20,258 bases of DNA, taken from positions 1 through 20,258 of the IMG/VR virus record IMGVR_UViG_3300028548_005277; one strand, given 5' to 3'. Below the pieces are notes generated by a model. That model worked only from the letters and a program-made list of their open reading frames with translations, had not been told where the DNA came from and searched no databases. Positions 1 to 6,860 of the stretch are shown here, piece after piece; the stretch's first letter is position 1; every line of letters begins with the position of its first letter. A program made the translations under genes and the position numbers. Source of the stretch: a virus.

Positions 1-315
1 TCCACCGATAGTTCTAGCAGTTTCTAGTATGGTTGCTTCTGCAGCAAGTCCTACCGCAATATTAGCAGTCCCATCAAAACTTGTTCCACCAATAGTTCTA
101 GCAGTCGCAAGTGCTGTTGCAGTTGCAGCAAGTCCAGAAGTTGATTGGTTACCAGATGCATTTACACCGGGCAGATTTATATTAGCACTACCGTCAAACG
201 AAACACCGCCAATAGTTCTAGCAGTTGCAAGAGTTGTGGCAGTTGTAGCAAGTCCTACAGCAATGTTAGCACTACCATCAAATGAGGTTCCACCAATATT
301 TCTCGCAGTCGCAAG
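1..315 (-). repeat. Fibre repeat array in copy B
   Basis: The array encodes consecutive LATAR(T/N)IGG-(T/V)SFDG-units in the order short (28 aa), long (40 aa, containing LPGVNxxGNQSTSGL), short, then the beginning of a fourth unit (LETARTIGG). The units are in register with the protein frame. It continues past the left edge of the window. Confidence 0.85.
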
Positions 316-699
316 TGCTGTTGCGGTATCTGCGTTACCTGTAACATTACCACTAATATTTCCTGTTGTTGTTAGATTATCATTACCGAAATTAATGGTT
401 CCAGAACTATCTGTAATAGAACCAGCAGCTAATGCAAGAGTTCCAGCATTAAACGTAGTTCCTGTTAAAGTTGTAATAGTAGCAGATGTTTGCGTTCCAG
501 CAACTACACCTGTAATTGTTGGCGCAGTTAAAGTTACTGATGTCGCAGTTGCACTAATACCACTCGTCAAAGACGATTCATCTCCAATTAGAGTATAAAT
601 CTCTAAGAAGTTGTCATTAATTTTATCGAAAGATACTCTTAAAGTATCTCCAGTTCCATCGTCTGCTGCGTTGCCTATTCCAACTAATTTATTTGCCAT
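1..699 (-). CDS. Repeat-rich tail-fibre-like structural protein, copy B (3' end outside window)
   Basis: The start codon is the ATG at 699-697. It is preceded by AGGAG, which overlaps the TAG stop of the upstream paralogue (10-nt gap). The frame is open for 233 codons to the left edge, so the C-terminus is missing. The N-terminus (GIGNAADDGTGDTLR, then FDKINDNFLEIYTLIGD) is the attachment-type leader common in T4-like marine phage fibre or structural proteins. It is nearly identical to the neighbour at 710-2833. Residues 129-233 hold about 3.3 units of a LATARTIGGTSFDG-type repeat (28- and 40-residue forms), a low-complexity Thr/Ala/Gly/Asn fibre sequence. The probable role is a virion-surface fibre or appendage used in host contact; that role is inferred from composition and neighbours. 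Family assignment is good. Full length and receptor function are unknown. It is clearly a tandem duplicate of the preceding gene. Confidence 0.85.
   Translation of the reverse strand, partial: MANKLVGIGNAADDGTGDTLRVSFDKINDNFLEIYTLIGDESSLTSGISATATSVTLTAPTITGVVAGTQTSATITTLTGTTFNAGTLALAAGSITDSSGTINFGNDNLTTTGNISGNVTGNADTATALATARNIGGTSFDGSANIAVGLATTATTLATARTIGGVSFDGSANINLPGVNASGNQSTSGLAATATALATARTIGGTSFDGTANIAVGLAAEATILETARTIGG
401..453. repeat. Direct repeat copy 1 (53 bp) shared by the two fibre genes
   Basis: These 53 bases are identical to 2535-2587 by direct comparison. Both lie at the same place in the N-terminal region of the paired fibre genes (encoding LTTLTG...FNAGTLALAAGSITDSS and its surroundings). 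This shows that the two genes arose by duplication or are kept alike by recombination. Confidence 0.85.
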
Positions 700-709
700 T
701 TAAATTCTC

Positions 710-2833
710 CTATACTATTCTATAATTCAAAATCATAGTAGAGTCGTCTGCTAATGTAGCACCAGATTTATTAGTAATACGAACTTTAAATGACCCAGCT
801 ACTACTGTATGAACATCTACATGAACATCTATACTTGCATTTGCTAACACAACAGATGTAGCTAATACTTTATCACTTGTAATTACAACATCTGCATGTT
901 CTGCATCATCAGCTAATGTAGCAGCTAACGTAAGAGTGTGTTTAATTTTAAAATTGTTTGATGTGACTGCACCTGCGCTTGATGCAACATCAGAAGCAAC
1001 AGCAGTATTACCAGCACTTGCATCTAAAATATTAAGTTCAACAGCAGTTGCTGTAACGTCTGTTAAGTCTGTTGAAGCAAGAGTAATATTTGCAGTACCG
1101 TTAAAACTTACACCAGCAATAGTTCTTGCTGTAGCTAATGCGGTTGCTGTTGCAGCAAGACCAACTGCGATATTAGCTGTACCATCAAATGATGTTCCAC
1201 CAATTGTTCTTGCTGTAGCTAATGCGGTTGCCGTCGCCGCTAGTCCTACAGCAATATTTGCCGAACCATTGAATGATGTACCACCAATAGTCCTTGCTGT
1301 TGCAAGTGTAGTTGCTGTATCAGCATTACCTGTAACATCACCAGTTATATCACCAACAAAAGCCGTTGATGTAATACTTGTTGCACCAGTAACTACACCA
1401 GCATCAATGATAATAGCACCATCAAGAACAATCTGTTGTCCAGAAAGTGGTGTAATTAACAAGTCAGTACCAGCAGTTGAACTTAATGTATTACCATTTA
1501 TATTAAGATTATCTACTTGTAATGCAGTAAGAGTTCCTACTGAAGTAATATTTGTTTGAGCTGCTCCAGTAACCGTAGCAGCAGTTCCAGATGCGTTACC
1601 AGTTACGTTACCTGTTAACGCACCAGCAAATAGTGTTGCAGTCAATAAACCACTACTAGCATTAAAAGTTAGATTAGAACCACTCTTCGGGGGCAAATCA
1701 CCTGTTGCAGCAGTTGCAAATAATGGAAAACAAGTTGTATCACTTGATTCATCTGCTACTGTAACAGCAGTACCAACAGATGCCAAAGCAACTGCAATGT
1801 TTCCAGTGCCATCAAAACTAGTTCCACCAATAGTTCTTGCAGTCGCAAGAGCTGTAGCAGTTGCAGCAAGTCCTACAGCAATATTTGCTGTACCATCAAA
1901 TGAGGTTCCACCAATAGTTCTAGCAGTTGCTAATGCTGTTGCTGTTGCAGCAAGACCAGAAGTTGATTGGTTACCAGCAGCATTTACACCGGGCAAATTG
2001 ATATTAGCACTACCATCAAATGATACACCACCAATTGTTCTAGCAGTTGCTAATGCTGTTGCAGTTGCAGCAAGTCCTACAGCAATATTTGATGTACCAT
2101 CAAATGAGGTTCCACCAATAGTTCTAGCAGTAGCAAGTGCTGTTGCGGTTGCGGCAAGTCCGACAGCAATGTTAGCACTACCATCAAATGAGGTTCCACC
2201 AATTGTTCTAGCAGTCTCAAGTATTGTTGCTGTTGCAGCAAGACCAGAAGTTGATTGGTTACCAGCAGAATTTACGCCAGGTAAGTTAATATTAGCAGAA
2301 CCATTAAATGATACGCCACCAATAGTTCTTGCAGTTGCTAATATAGTTGAAGTTGCCGATAAACCTACCGCAATATTAGCACTACCATCAAATGAGGTTC
2401 CACCAATTGTTCTGGCCGTCGCGAGTGTAGTTGCGGTATCTGCGTTACCTGTAACATCACCTGTAACATCGCCTGTAACATCACCAGTAATTGTCCCTGT
2501 TGTTGTTAGATTCTCATTACCAAAAGAAATTGCACCAGAACTATCTGTAATAGAACCAGCAGCTAATGCAAGAGTTCCAGCATTAAAAGTAGTTCCTGTT
2601 AGAGTTGTAATTGTTGCTGATGTTTGCGTTCCAGCAACTACACCTGTAATTGTTGGCGCAGTTAAAGTCACGACTGTCGCAGTTGCACTAATACCACTCG
2701 TCAAAGACGATGCATCTCCAATTAGAGTATAAATCTCTAAGAAGTTGTCATTAATTTTATCAGCAGCTATACGTAGATTATCGCCAGTTCCATCGTCTGC
2801 TGCGCCGCCTATTCCAAGTGATTGATTTGCCAT
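710..2833 (-). CDS. Repeat-rich tail-fibre-like structural protein, copy A (707 aa)
   Basis: The gene starts at the ATG at 2833, with AGGAG about 8 nt upstream. The N-terminus (residues 1-40; ADDGTGDNLR, KINDNFLEIYTLIGD) is the usual leader of marine T4-like phage fibre proteins. Residues 137-356 are seven LATARTIGG repeats, alternating 28- and 40-residue forms. A non-repeated middle (357-509) contains an ADESSDTTCFPLF stretch often seen in marine phage fibres. Residues 510-585 carry three further repeats. The C-terminal part (about 586-707) begins with a TAVELNILD motif and ends in a beta-rich segment that may be the tip or trimerisation domain. No enzymatic motif or cleavage site was seen. 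The gene lies directly after the two gp14 genes and before its own paralogue. The likely role is a trimeric fibre or decoration on the virion; this is inference from sequence character and location. Confidence 0.85.
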   Translation of the reverse strand: MANQSLGIGGAADDGTGDNLRIAADKINDNFLEIYTLIGDASSLTSGISATATVVTLTAPTITGVVAGTQTSATITTLTGTTFNAGTLALAAGSITDSSGAISFGNENLTTTGTITGDVTGDVTGDVTGNADTATTLATARTIGGTSFDGSANIAVGLSATSTILATARTIGGVSFNGSANINLPGVNSAGNQSTSGLAATATILETARTIGGTSFDGSANIAVGLAATATALATARTIGGTSFDGTSNIAVGLAATATALATARTIGGVSFDGSANINLPGVNAAGNQSTSGLAATATALATARTIGGTSFDGTANIAVGLAATATALATARTIGGTSFDGTGNIAVALASVGTAVTVADESSDTTCFPLFATAATGDLPPKSGSNLTFNASSGLLTATLFAGALTGNVTGNASGTAATVTGAAQTNITSVGTLTALQVDNLNINGNTLSSTAGTDLLITPLSGQQIVLDGAIIIDAGVVTGATSITSTAFVGDITGDVTGNADTATTLATARTIGGTSFNGSANIAVGLAATATALATARTIGGTSFDGTANIAVGLAATATALATARTIAGVSFNGTANITLASTDLTDVTATAVELNILDASAGNTAVASDVASSAGAVTSNNFKIKHTLTLAATLADDAEHADVVITSDKVLATSVVLANASIDVHVDVHTVVAGSFKVRITNKSGATLADDSTMILNYRIV
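1079..1306 (-). repeat. Second fibre repeat block in copy A (3 units)
   Basis: It encodes residues 510-585: two 28-residue LATARTIGG units and a terminal variant with IAGVSFNG. It is separated from the larger block by about 150 residues of non-repeated sequence. Confidence 0.85.
1766..2425 (-). repeat. Main fibre repeat block in copy A (7 units)
   Basis: It encodes residues 137-356 in the order short, long, short, short, long, short, short (28 or 40 residues, i.e. 84 or 120 bp). Units share LATARTIGG, SFDGSANI and, in the long form, LPGVN...GNQSTSGL. DNA similarity between units is high, so the block is prone to recombination or copy-number change. Confidence 0.88.
2447..2482 (-). repeat. 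12-bp tandem repeat, three copies
   Basis: Three head-to-tail 12-base units (plus-strand form acctgtaacatc, third copy with one changed base) encode consecutive VTGD units just before the main repeat block. The paralogue at 1-699 has a single VTGN unit at the same place, so copy number differs between the two genes. Confidence 0.85.
2535..2587. repeat. Direct repeat copy 2 (53 bp) shared by the two fibre genes
   Basis: It is identical to 401-453 at an offset of 2134 bp, in the homologous part of the neighbouring fibre gene. Confidence 0.85.
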
Positions 2834-2850
2834 CTATATTCTCCTATAGT

Positions 2851-2858
2851 TATTTATT
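2851..2858 (-). promoter_or_regulatory. Possible late promoter box upstream of the fibre gene
   Basis: The minus strand reads AATAAATA here, one base away from the T4 late box TATAAATA. It lies 17 nt before the ATG at 2833, inside a 44-bp A+T-rich gap, the longest gap in the window. The spacing resembles that of the perfect box before gp13 (20 nt). In such A+T-rich DNA a 7/8 match can occur by chance, so this is tentative. Confidence 0.4.
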
Positions 2859-2877
2859 ATAATAATATTGTTATTAA

Positions 2878-3825
2878 TCATGTAGGATCACCAAATGGAT
2901 TAGATTCTGCGAAGTCCAAGACTGCATCATCTAATTTATCAAACAATTCATTTTGTGCAGTTTTGTCATTCACATAATCACCAATATAATATTCTTCCTG
3001 TAATAAATAATCGTTAGTTCCTGTTTCAAGAATAATACTTTCACCGACAGAAGTACTATCATTTTCACCTATGATATTATCACTATCTGTTTCGTCTAAT
3101 AATAAACCTCTAGTTGTTGCAGTATCATGAATTCTGATAGATTCGTTTACTGCACTTGATTGTTCTAAAGTGAATTGATATATAAGAGCATTTGTTGAAA
3201 GCGCATCTTCTATATCATCAATCGCAGAAATGCCCGTATCCAACATTTCAGAACTATAATCAAATGTACGACATTGTAATTTATATGTAGGGTTATTATC
3301 TAATTGATTAAAAGATGCATCATGATCAACAAAATTAACAATAAACAATTTTTCCAAAATGGGGTGATAAATTAAGTCGCCTTCTAATGGTCTATCTGAA
3401 TCTGTTGCATCAGTTTCATTTAGAATGTAATATGTTTCACCTTGTAATGTAGATATTGATATTGTTCCAGATTCTAAAAGTATAGCACCACCTGTTGTAT
3501 CCGTACCACTTTCAATTGTAATTTGTTTTGTTAATTCTTGAAATCTATTTTTTGATACAACGAAGGTTATATCACTCAGATTTTGCAATCCAAATTTATT
3601 CATCAATTCAAGTTCGCCGGAATAACCACCTTCAGCATTCTCAACGTACATTTCAATTTTAGCAGAAGAGCTGAATTTTGAAAGTGTATCTTCTCCAAGA
3701 ACATTATCTTCTGCTACAATAGTTCTATCAATATAATGAACATCATGGCCATGAATTTGAATTGCTTCTGCAACCAAGTTGGCATATAGTGATTGTTCAG
3801 CTGTAATTATTTGACCTGTAGTCAT
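2878..3825 (-). CDS. Neck protein gp14-like, second copy (315 aa)
   Basis: This is a homologue of T4 gp14, a head-completion/neck protein that acts with gp13 at the portal to prepare the DNA-filled head for tail joining. Family features are the N-terminal helix with SLYANLVAEAI, the DRTIVAEDNVLGED segment, IEMYVEN, the FGLQNLSDITFVVS strand, the RPLEGDLIYHP motif and FVDHD...F. The C-terminus (EEYYIGDYVNDKTAQNELFDKLDD) is nearly identical to that of the upstream copy. It lacks the MAVNKHF N-terminal extension of the first copy and differs strongly between residues about 210 and 265. The start overlaps the upstream stop by one base (TAATG), with AGGGAG before it. A second gp14 is not part of the T4 gene set. 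Whether both copies enter virions is unknown. Confidence 0.85.
   Translation of the reverse strand: MTTGQIITAEQSLYANLVAEAIQIHGHDVHYIDRTIVAEDNVLGEDTLSKFSSSAKIEMYVENAEGGYSGELELMNKFGLQNLSDITFVVSKNRFQELTKQITIESGTDTTGGAILLESGTISISTLQGETYYILNETDATDSDRPLEGDLIYHPILEKLFIVNFVDHDASFNQLDNNPTYKLQCRTFDYSSEMLDTGISAIDDIEDALSTNALIYQFTLEQSSAVNESIRIHDTATTRGLLLDETDSDNIIGENDSTSVGESIILETGTNDYLLQEEYYIGDYVNDKTAQNELFDKLDDAVLDFAESNPFGDPT
2918..2997. repeat. 80-bp perfect direct repeat, copy 1 (3' end of second gp14)
   Basis: Base-by-base comparison shows identity with 3874-3953 over 80 bp at a 956-bp offset. It encodes the conserved C-terminal segment of both gp14 copies (EEYYIGDYVNDK ... LDDAVL). Confidence 0.9.
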
Positions 3826-4838
3826 TAGTTTAAACTCCCTACATCACCAAATGGATTAGATTCTGAAAAATCTAAGACTGCATCATCTAATTTATCAAAC
3901 AATTCATTTTGTGCAGTTTTGTCATTCACATAATCACCAATATAATATTCTTCAGTTATAATATATTGATTACTACCAGTTTCAAGTAGTATACTACCAC
4001 TAATTACATTCAAAGACTCTATGTCAGCTATTGTTGCATCTGCTGTGACATTAGTTGTATCTGATGTAAGAGATATATTATCTGATGTTATAACTGTTAC
4101 TGTAAATTCACTTTCAAGACGAATCTGGTATTCAGAACTTGAAGTCGAAAGCGCATCTTCAATTGCATCAATTTCACTAATACCTGTATCCAACACTTCA
4201 GAACTATAATCAAATGTACGACAACGCATTTTGTATACTGGATTGCTGTCTAATTGATGAAAAGGATCGTCGTGGTCAACAAAATTAATCTCAAACAATT
4301 TCTTTAAAGTTGGATGATAAATTACATCACCCTCTAATGGCCTATCCAAATCTGTTGCATCAGTTTCATTTGAAATATAAAATACTTCACTACTAGAAAT
4401 TGCAATTGTACCAGATTCTAATTGGATAGAACCAGACGATGTTAAGTCTGTTGCCGTTTCTATTTCTATTTGTTTTGTTTTTTCTTGAAACTTTTTCTTA
4501 CTTACAACGAAGGTTGCTTCACTAAGGTTCTGCAAACCAAATTTATTCATCAATTCAAGTTCGCCAGAATAACCACCAGAAGAATCTTCCATATACATTT
4601 CAATGGAAGCTTGCTTATTAAATTTGGATAGTGCATCTTCGCCAAAAACATTGTCTTCTGCAACTAATGTACGATCAAGATAAAATACAGAATGTCCTCT
4701 ATGATGAATAGCTTCTGCAACTAAATCAGCATATAAAGATTTCTCCACTTGCAAGTGCGAACGCCATTGCCAAGCACGAGGTTGGTCAGCTGTGGCAGCA
4801 GCAAGTCCAGGCGAATGAAAATGTTTATTAACCGCCAT
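3825..4838 (-). CDS. 14: Neck protein gp14-like, first copy (337 aa)
   Basis: The protein has the gp14 pattern of marine T4-like phages. It starts MAVNKHF, and then has SLYADLVAEAI, DRTLVAEDNVFGED, IEMYMED, FGLQNLSEATFVVS, RPLEGDVIYHP, FVDHDDPFHQL, CRTFDYSSE and the EEYYIGDYVND C-terminus. T4 gp14 is about 256 residues; the extra length here lies in the short SGxIxLExGT-type segments around 140 and in the variable region near 230-285. It follows gp13 by 3 nt, with AGGG overlapping the gp13 stop, the usual 13-14 order. The product should sit in the neck between portal and tail. Because it has the family N-terminus and lies next to gp13, it is the better candidate for the canonical gp14 of the pair. 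Confidence 0.9.
   Translation of the reverse strand: MAVNKHFHSPGLAAATADQPRAWQWRSHLQVEKSLYADLVAEAIHHRGHSVFYLDRTLVAEDNVFGEDALSKFNKQASIEMYMEDSSGGYSGELELMNKFGLQNLSEATFVVSKKKFQEKTKQIEIETATDLTSSGSIQLESGTIAISSSEVFYISNETDATDLDRPLEGDVIYHPTLKKLFEINFVDHDDPFHQLDSNPVYKMRCRTFDYSSEVLDTGISEIDAIEDALSTSSSEYQIRLESEFTVTVITSDNISLTSDTTNVTADATIADIESLNVISGSILLETGSNQYIITEEYYIGDYVNDKTAQNELFDKLDDAVLDFSESNPFGDVGSLN
3874..3953. repeat. 80-bp perfect direct repeat, copy 2 (3' end of first gp14)
   Basis: It is identical to 2918-2997. The flanking parts of the two genes are much more diverged, so this block looks recently homogenised or under strong constraint. Confidence 0.9.
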
Positions 4839-4841
4839 AAA

Positions 4842-5663
4842 TTACCCTATCATATAATTAACTGGCAATTCAAACGTAAGTTGAATTTGTTCTTCCAACT
4901 TATTAATCTCTTCCTGTGCTTGTGAATAAATACTTTCACCATTCATAGTAACACCACCAAGCATAGCAATACCACTGAACTTGGATAAGTTTGCACCCCA
5001 CTGTTGCTTAATAAGAGCAGTTGCATATCTTTTTAGGAAAATATCATCAAAAATATCTGTGAATGTTGCTGGGTCTATTTTGCGATAACATTCTGCAATG
5101 ATATAATCTTCACCAGCAACAAAATCATTTGACCAATCTCCGTCAATGTAAAGACGATTTTGATGTTGGTTAAATCGAATTGGTTTTTCACCAACAAGAA
5201 TATGTTCTAAAAGGTCTAGATTACCCATTGCCATCTGATACTCAACAATAGAAGTAGAGGATAGGTCATATAAGTCATTAAGGCGCAACTGGTAACGAAC
5301 ATCAAACATGCTAGAACCACCACCTATACCTGAGAACGGCCAAACCTGTATCACTGACACAACAGCAGAAGGCATTGGAATAAAATTACTACCTTCTAGA
5401 AATGTATCAGTAATAGTACTATCTACTGAATCAGTTCCAATTGTGGATACATTTGTTTTTCCTCGGGCAATATCTGCTTCAGTAATTAGATGTTTGAGAT
5501 ACATTTTCTCAATGCCATCATAATGATATTGAGCAAAATACTGAAGAGCTTCATCAATGCGATCATCTGCCTGATCATCTGATACGTTAATATCGATGAC
5601 ACCAGAACCCAATGCTCTCAGGCAATACGATTTAAATGTTGATTTGCTTGTGGGTATGGCCAT
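4842..5663 (-). CDS. 13: Neck protein gp13 (273 aa)
   Basis: This is a homologue of T4 gp13 (309 aa), the head-completion protein that binds the portal after DNA packaging and, with gp14, forms the neck to which the tail attaches. The N-terminal signature of marine T4-like gp13 is clear: AIPTSKSTFKSYCLRALG, then INVSDDQADDRIDEALQYF and YHYDGIEKMYLKH (residues 2-60). Further on are VVSVIQVWPF (about 104-113), the RLNDLYDL region, the strand around RLYIDGDW and the helical C-terminus IYSQAQEEINKLEEQIQ. The start is ATG at 5663 with AAAGGA upstream. A perfect late-promoter box lies 20 nt before the start, so gp13 probably opens a late transcript that also carries both gp14 genes and the fibres. 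Confidence 0.92.
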   Translation of the reverse strand: MAIPTSKSTFKSYCLRALGSGVIDINVSDDQADDRIDEALQYFAQYHYDGIEKMYLKHLITEADIARGKTNVSTIGTDSVDSTITDTFLEGSNFIPMPSAVVSVIQVWPFSGIGGGSSMFDVRYQLRLNDLYDLSSTSIVEYQMAMGNLDLLEHILVGEKPIRFNQHQNRLYIDGDWSNDFVAGEDYIIAECYRKIDPATFTDIFDDIFLKRYATALIKQQWGANLSKFSGIAMLGGVTMNGESIYSQAQEEINKLEEQIQLTFELPVNYMIG

Positions 5664-5683
5664 ATAAGTATCCTTTTTTTATA

Positions 5684-5691
5684 TATTTATA
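5684..5691 (-). promoter_or_regulatory. T4-type late promoter box (TATAAATA)
   Basis: The minus strand carries an exact TATAAATA, the T4 late-promoter element recognised by RNA polymerase with gp55/gp33 and the sliding clamp. It ends 20 nt before the gp13 ATG, leaving room for a start point and the AAAGGA ribosome site. It overlaps the TAA stop of the acetyltransferase gene. It is the only perfect copy I found just upstream of a gene in this window. Confidence 0.75.
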
Positions 5692-6166
5692 AGATTTGTT
5701 TTATTGCAATACAATTTGGACCATATTCTAAATCATTTTTCCATTTAGACCATTGTTTTAATCCTACATTTTCATATGCAGGCAATGCAGTTTTTCTAGG
5801 AACCGTCCATATCCAAGTTCCATTATTTTCCTTTGCATACTTTATAGTTTCGAGTAATATTAAAGAAGCATATCCCTTTCTACGACATTCTGGGTCTGTC
5901 CATAAACCTCTTGATCTAAAATATATAGAATCTTCCCAAACATTACTCATATAACAACTGTTGACTGATACAAGTTTATCATCTTCATATATTCCAAAGA
6001 AAACAGGAGATACATTCATATCATAGTTTGAACCAAAAGATCTACCCGGATATTTCCATGTCCATTTATTAAATGGTTTAACTCCAGATTTTTTATTTGG
6101 CCACAAATATTTTTCCCATATAAATTTAATTTCTTCCCATGTTATATTCTCTACAGAATTATGCAT
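5687..6166 (-). CDS. GNAT-family N-acetyltransferase (159 aa)
   Basis: The GNAT acetyl-CoA-binding motif A is visible at about residues 83-104: RGLWTDPECRRKGYASLIL, with the R-R-K-G-Y-A pyrophosphate loop. It is followed by the motif-B-like ALPAYENVGLK (127-137). Such enzymes move an acetyl group from acetyl-CoA to an amine (amino sugar, amino acid or protein N-terminus/Lys); the acceptor cannot be told from the sequence. The chosen start is the ATG at 6166, which overlaps the end of the upstream glycosyltransferase by 8 nt and has GGGAAG before it. An upstream ATG at 6190 lacks a ribosome site, and the frame from 6223 would lie deep inside the glycosyltransferase gene. It is the last gene of the enzyme cassette, so acetylation of a sugar or of the modified product is a reasonable guess. 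Confidence 0.85.
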   Translation of the reverse strand: MHNSVENITWEEIKFIWEKYLWPNKKSGVKPFNKWTWKYPGRSFGSNYDMNVSPVFFGIYEDDKLVSVNSCYMSNVWEDSIYFRSRGLWTDPECRRKGYASLILLETIKYAKENNGTWIWTVPRKTALPAYENVGLKQWSKWKNDLEYGPNCIAIKQIL

Positions 6167-6860
6167 GATTTTTATAATCTTCCCATTCATGTGGCTTGTT
6201 GTTTCTGTGTGTAAAATGAACAAATTTTATATCAGGATGAAATTCACCACCCAAATAAATATAATCATTTCCTGTTATTTTTCTATATTTATTTGTTATT
6301 TGAATCTGCCATTTAGTCATATCCTTACCATAATTAATATCTTCATTTACAACCCATCGTGTAAACCAACTTTCTGGTAACGTAATAAGTTCTAATCTTT
6401 CTTTAACAGAATCTTCAACAAAATATTGTTCTCCATTTACTGGACCGGCAGTGGTTTTATTGTCTATATAATATCTCTGCCAACCATGTATATTTGACAT
6501 AAATTTATCAAAGATATAACGACAATCTTTTGGATAGTATTTAAAAAATCCACCATTAATAACATAGTTATTTTTAATTGTATCTCTCCACCAACCTGGC
6601 ATTGCAATAAATTGGCCAGGATTTACAGGATACTCAAATATTTTTTCATAGTCATTCATCAACAAAATATCAATGTCTATCATACAAATTGGTTCGTCAA
6701 TATCCAGTTGCATTCCCCACATCTTGTTCCATTGTAAAGTTACTTTTTGGTTATAGGGTTCTCTTATCCATACAATTTCATACTTGGATAATTTATTTTC
6801 CAAATATTTTTCATATTCTGGACCATACTTATCACCTATTCTAACTGCAAATATTTTCAT
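6159..6860 (-). CDS. GT-A-type glycosyltransferase 2 (233 aa)
   Basis: The protein begins KIFAVRIGDKYG and has a D-I-D metal/nucleotide-sugar-binding motif in CMIDIDILL (residues 62-64). It then has a conserved YVINGGFFKYY segment (about 118-128) and an HFTHRNNKPHEW C-terminal motif resembling the HFxGxxKPW motif of GT8-like enzymes. It should transfer a sugar from a nucleotide sugar to an unknown acceptor in the cytoplasm; no signal peptide or membrane segment is seen. The start is set at the ATG at 6860, which overlaps the TGA of the upstream oxygenase (ATGA). The open frame extends back to 6920, but those 20 residues are unlike the family and lie inside the neighbour. Its first 13 residues resemble those of the other glycosyltransferase in the cassette (IxxxxWGDKYG-like), which suggests related enzymes. 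Confidence 0.83.
   Translation of the reverse strand: MKIFAVRIGDKYGPEYEKYLENKLSKYEIVWIREPYNQKVTLQWNKMWGMQLDIDEPICMIDIDILLMNDYEKIFEYPVNPGQFIAMPGWWRDTIKNNYVINGGFFKYYPKDCRYIFDKFMSNIHGWQRYYIDNKTTAGPVNGEQYFVEDSVKERLELITLPESWFTRWVVNEDINYGKDMTKWQIQITNKYRKITGNDYIYLGGEFHPDIKFVHFTHRNNKPHEWEDYKNHA

Noticed and set aside
29-598. Plus-strand open frame opposite the left-edge fibre gene
   Set aside because: It is the mirror of the partial copy-B fibre gene and has the same low-complexity Ala/Val/Pro composition. The real gene is on the minus strand starting at 699.
1079-2425. Repeat blocks as a CRISPR array
   Set aside because: The repeats are imperfect, 84 or 120 bp, in frame, and encode protein repeats; there are no unique spacers.
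1797-2732. Long plus-strand open frame (311 codons) opposite the fibre gene
   Set aside because: It is antisense to a well-supported repeat fibre gene. The repeats and codon bias keep the opposite frame open, and its product is a low-complexity Ala/Val/Pro repeat with no ribosome site.
2834-2877. A+T-rich gap as a terminator hairpin
   Set aside because: Only weak A/T self-complementarity is visible and there is no stable G+C stem. A promoter reading is slightly better supported.
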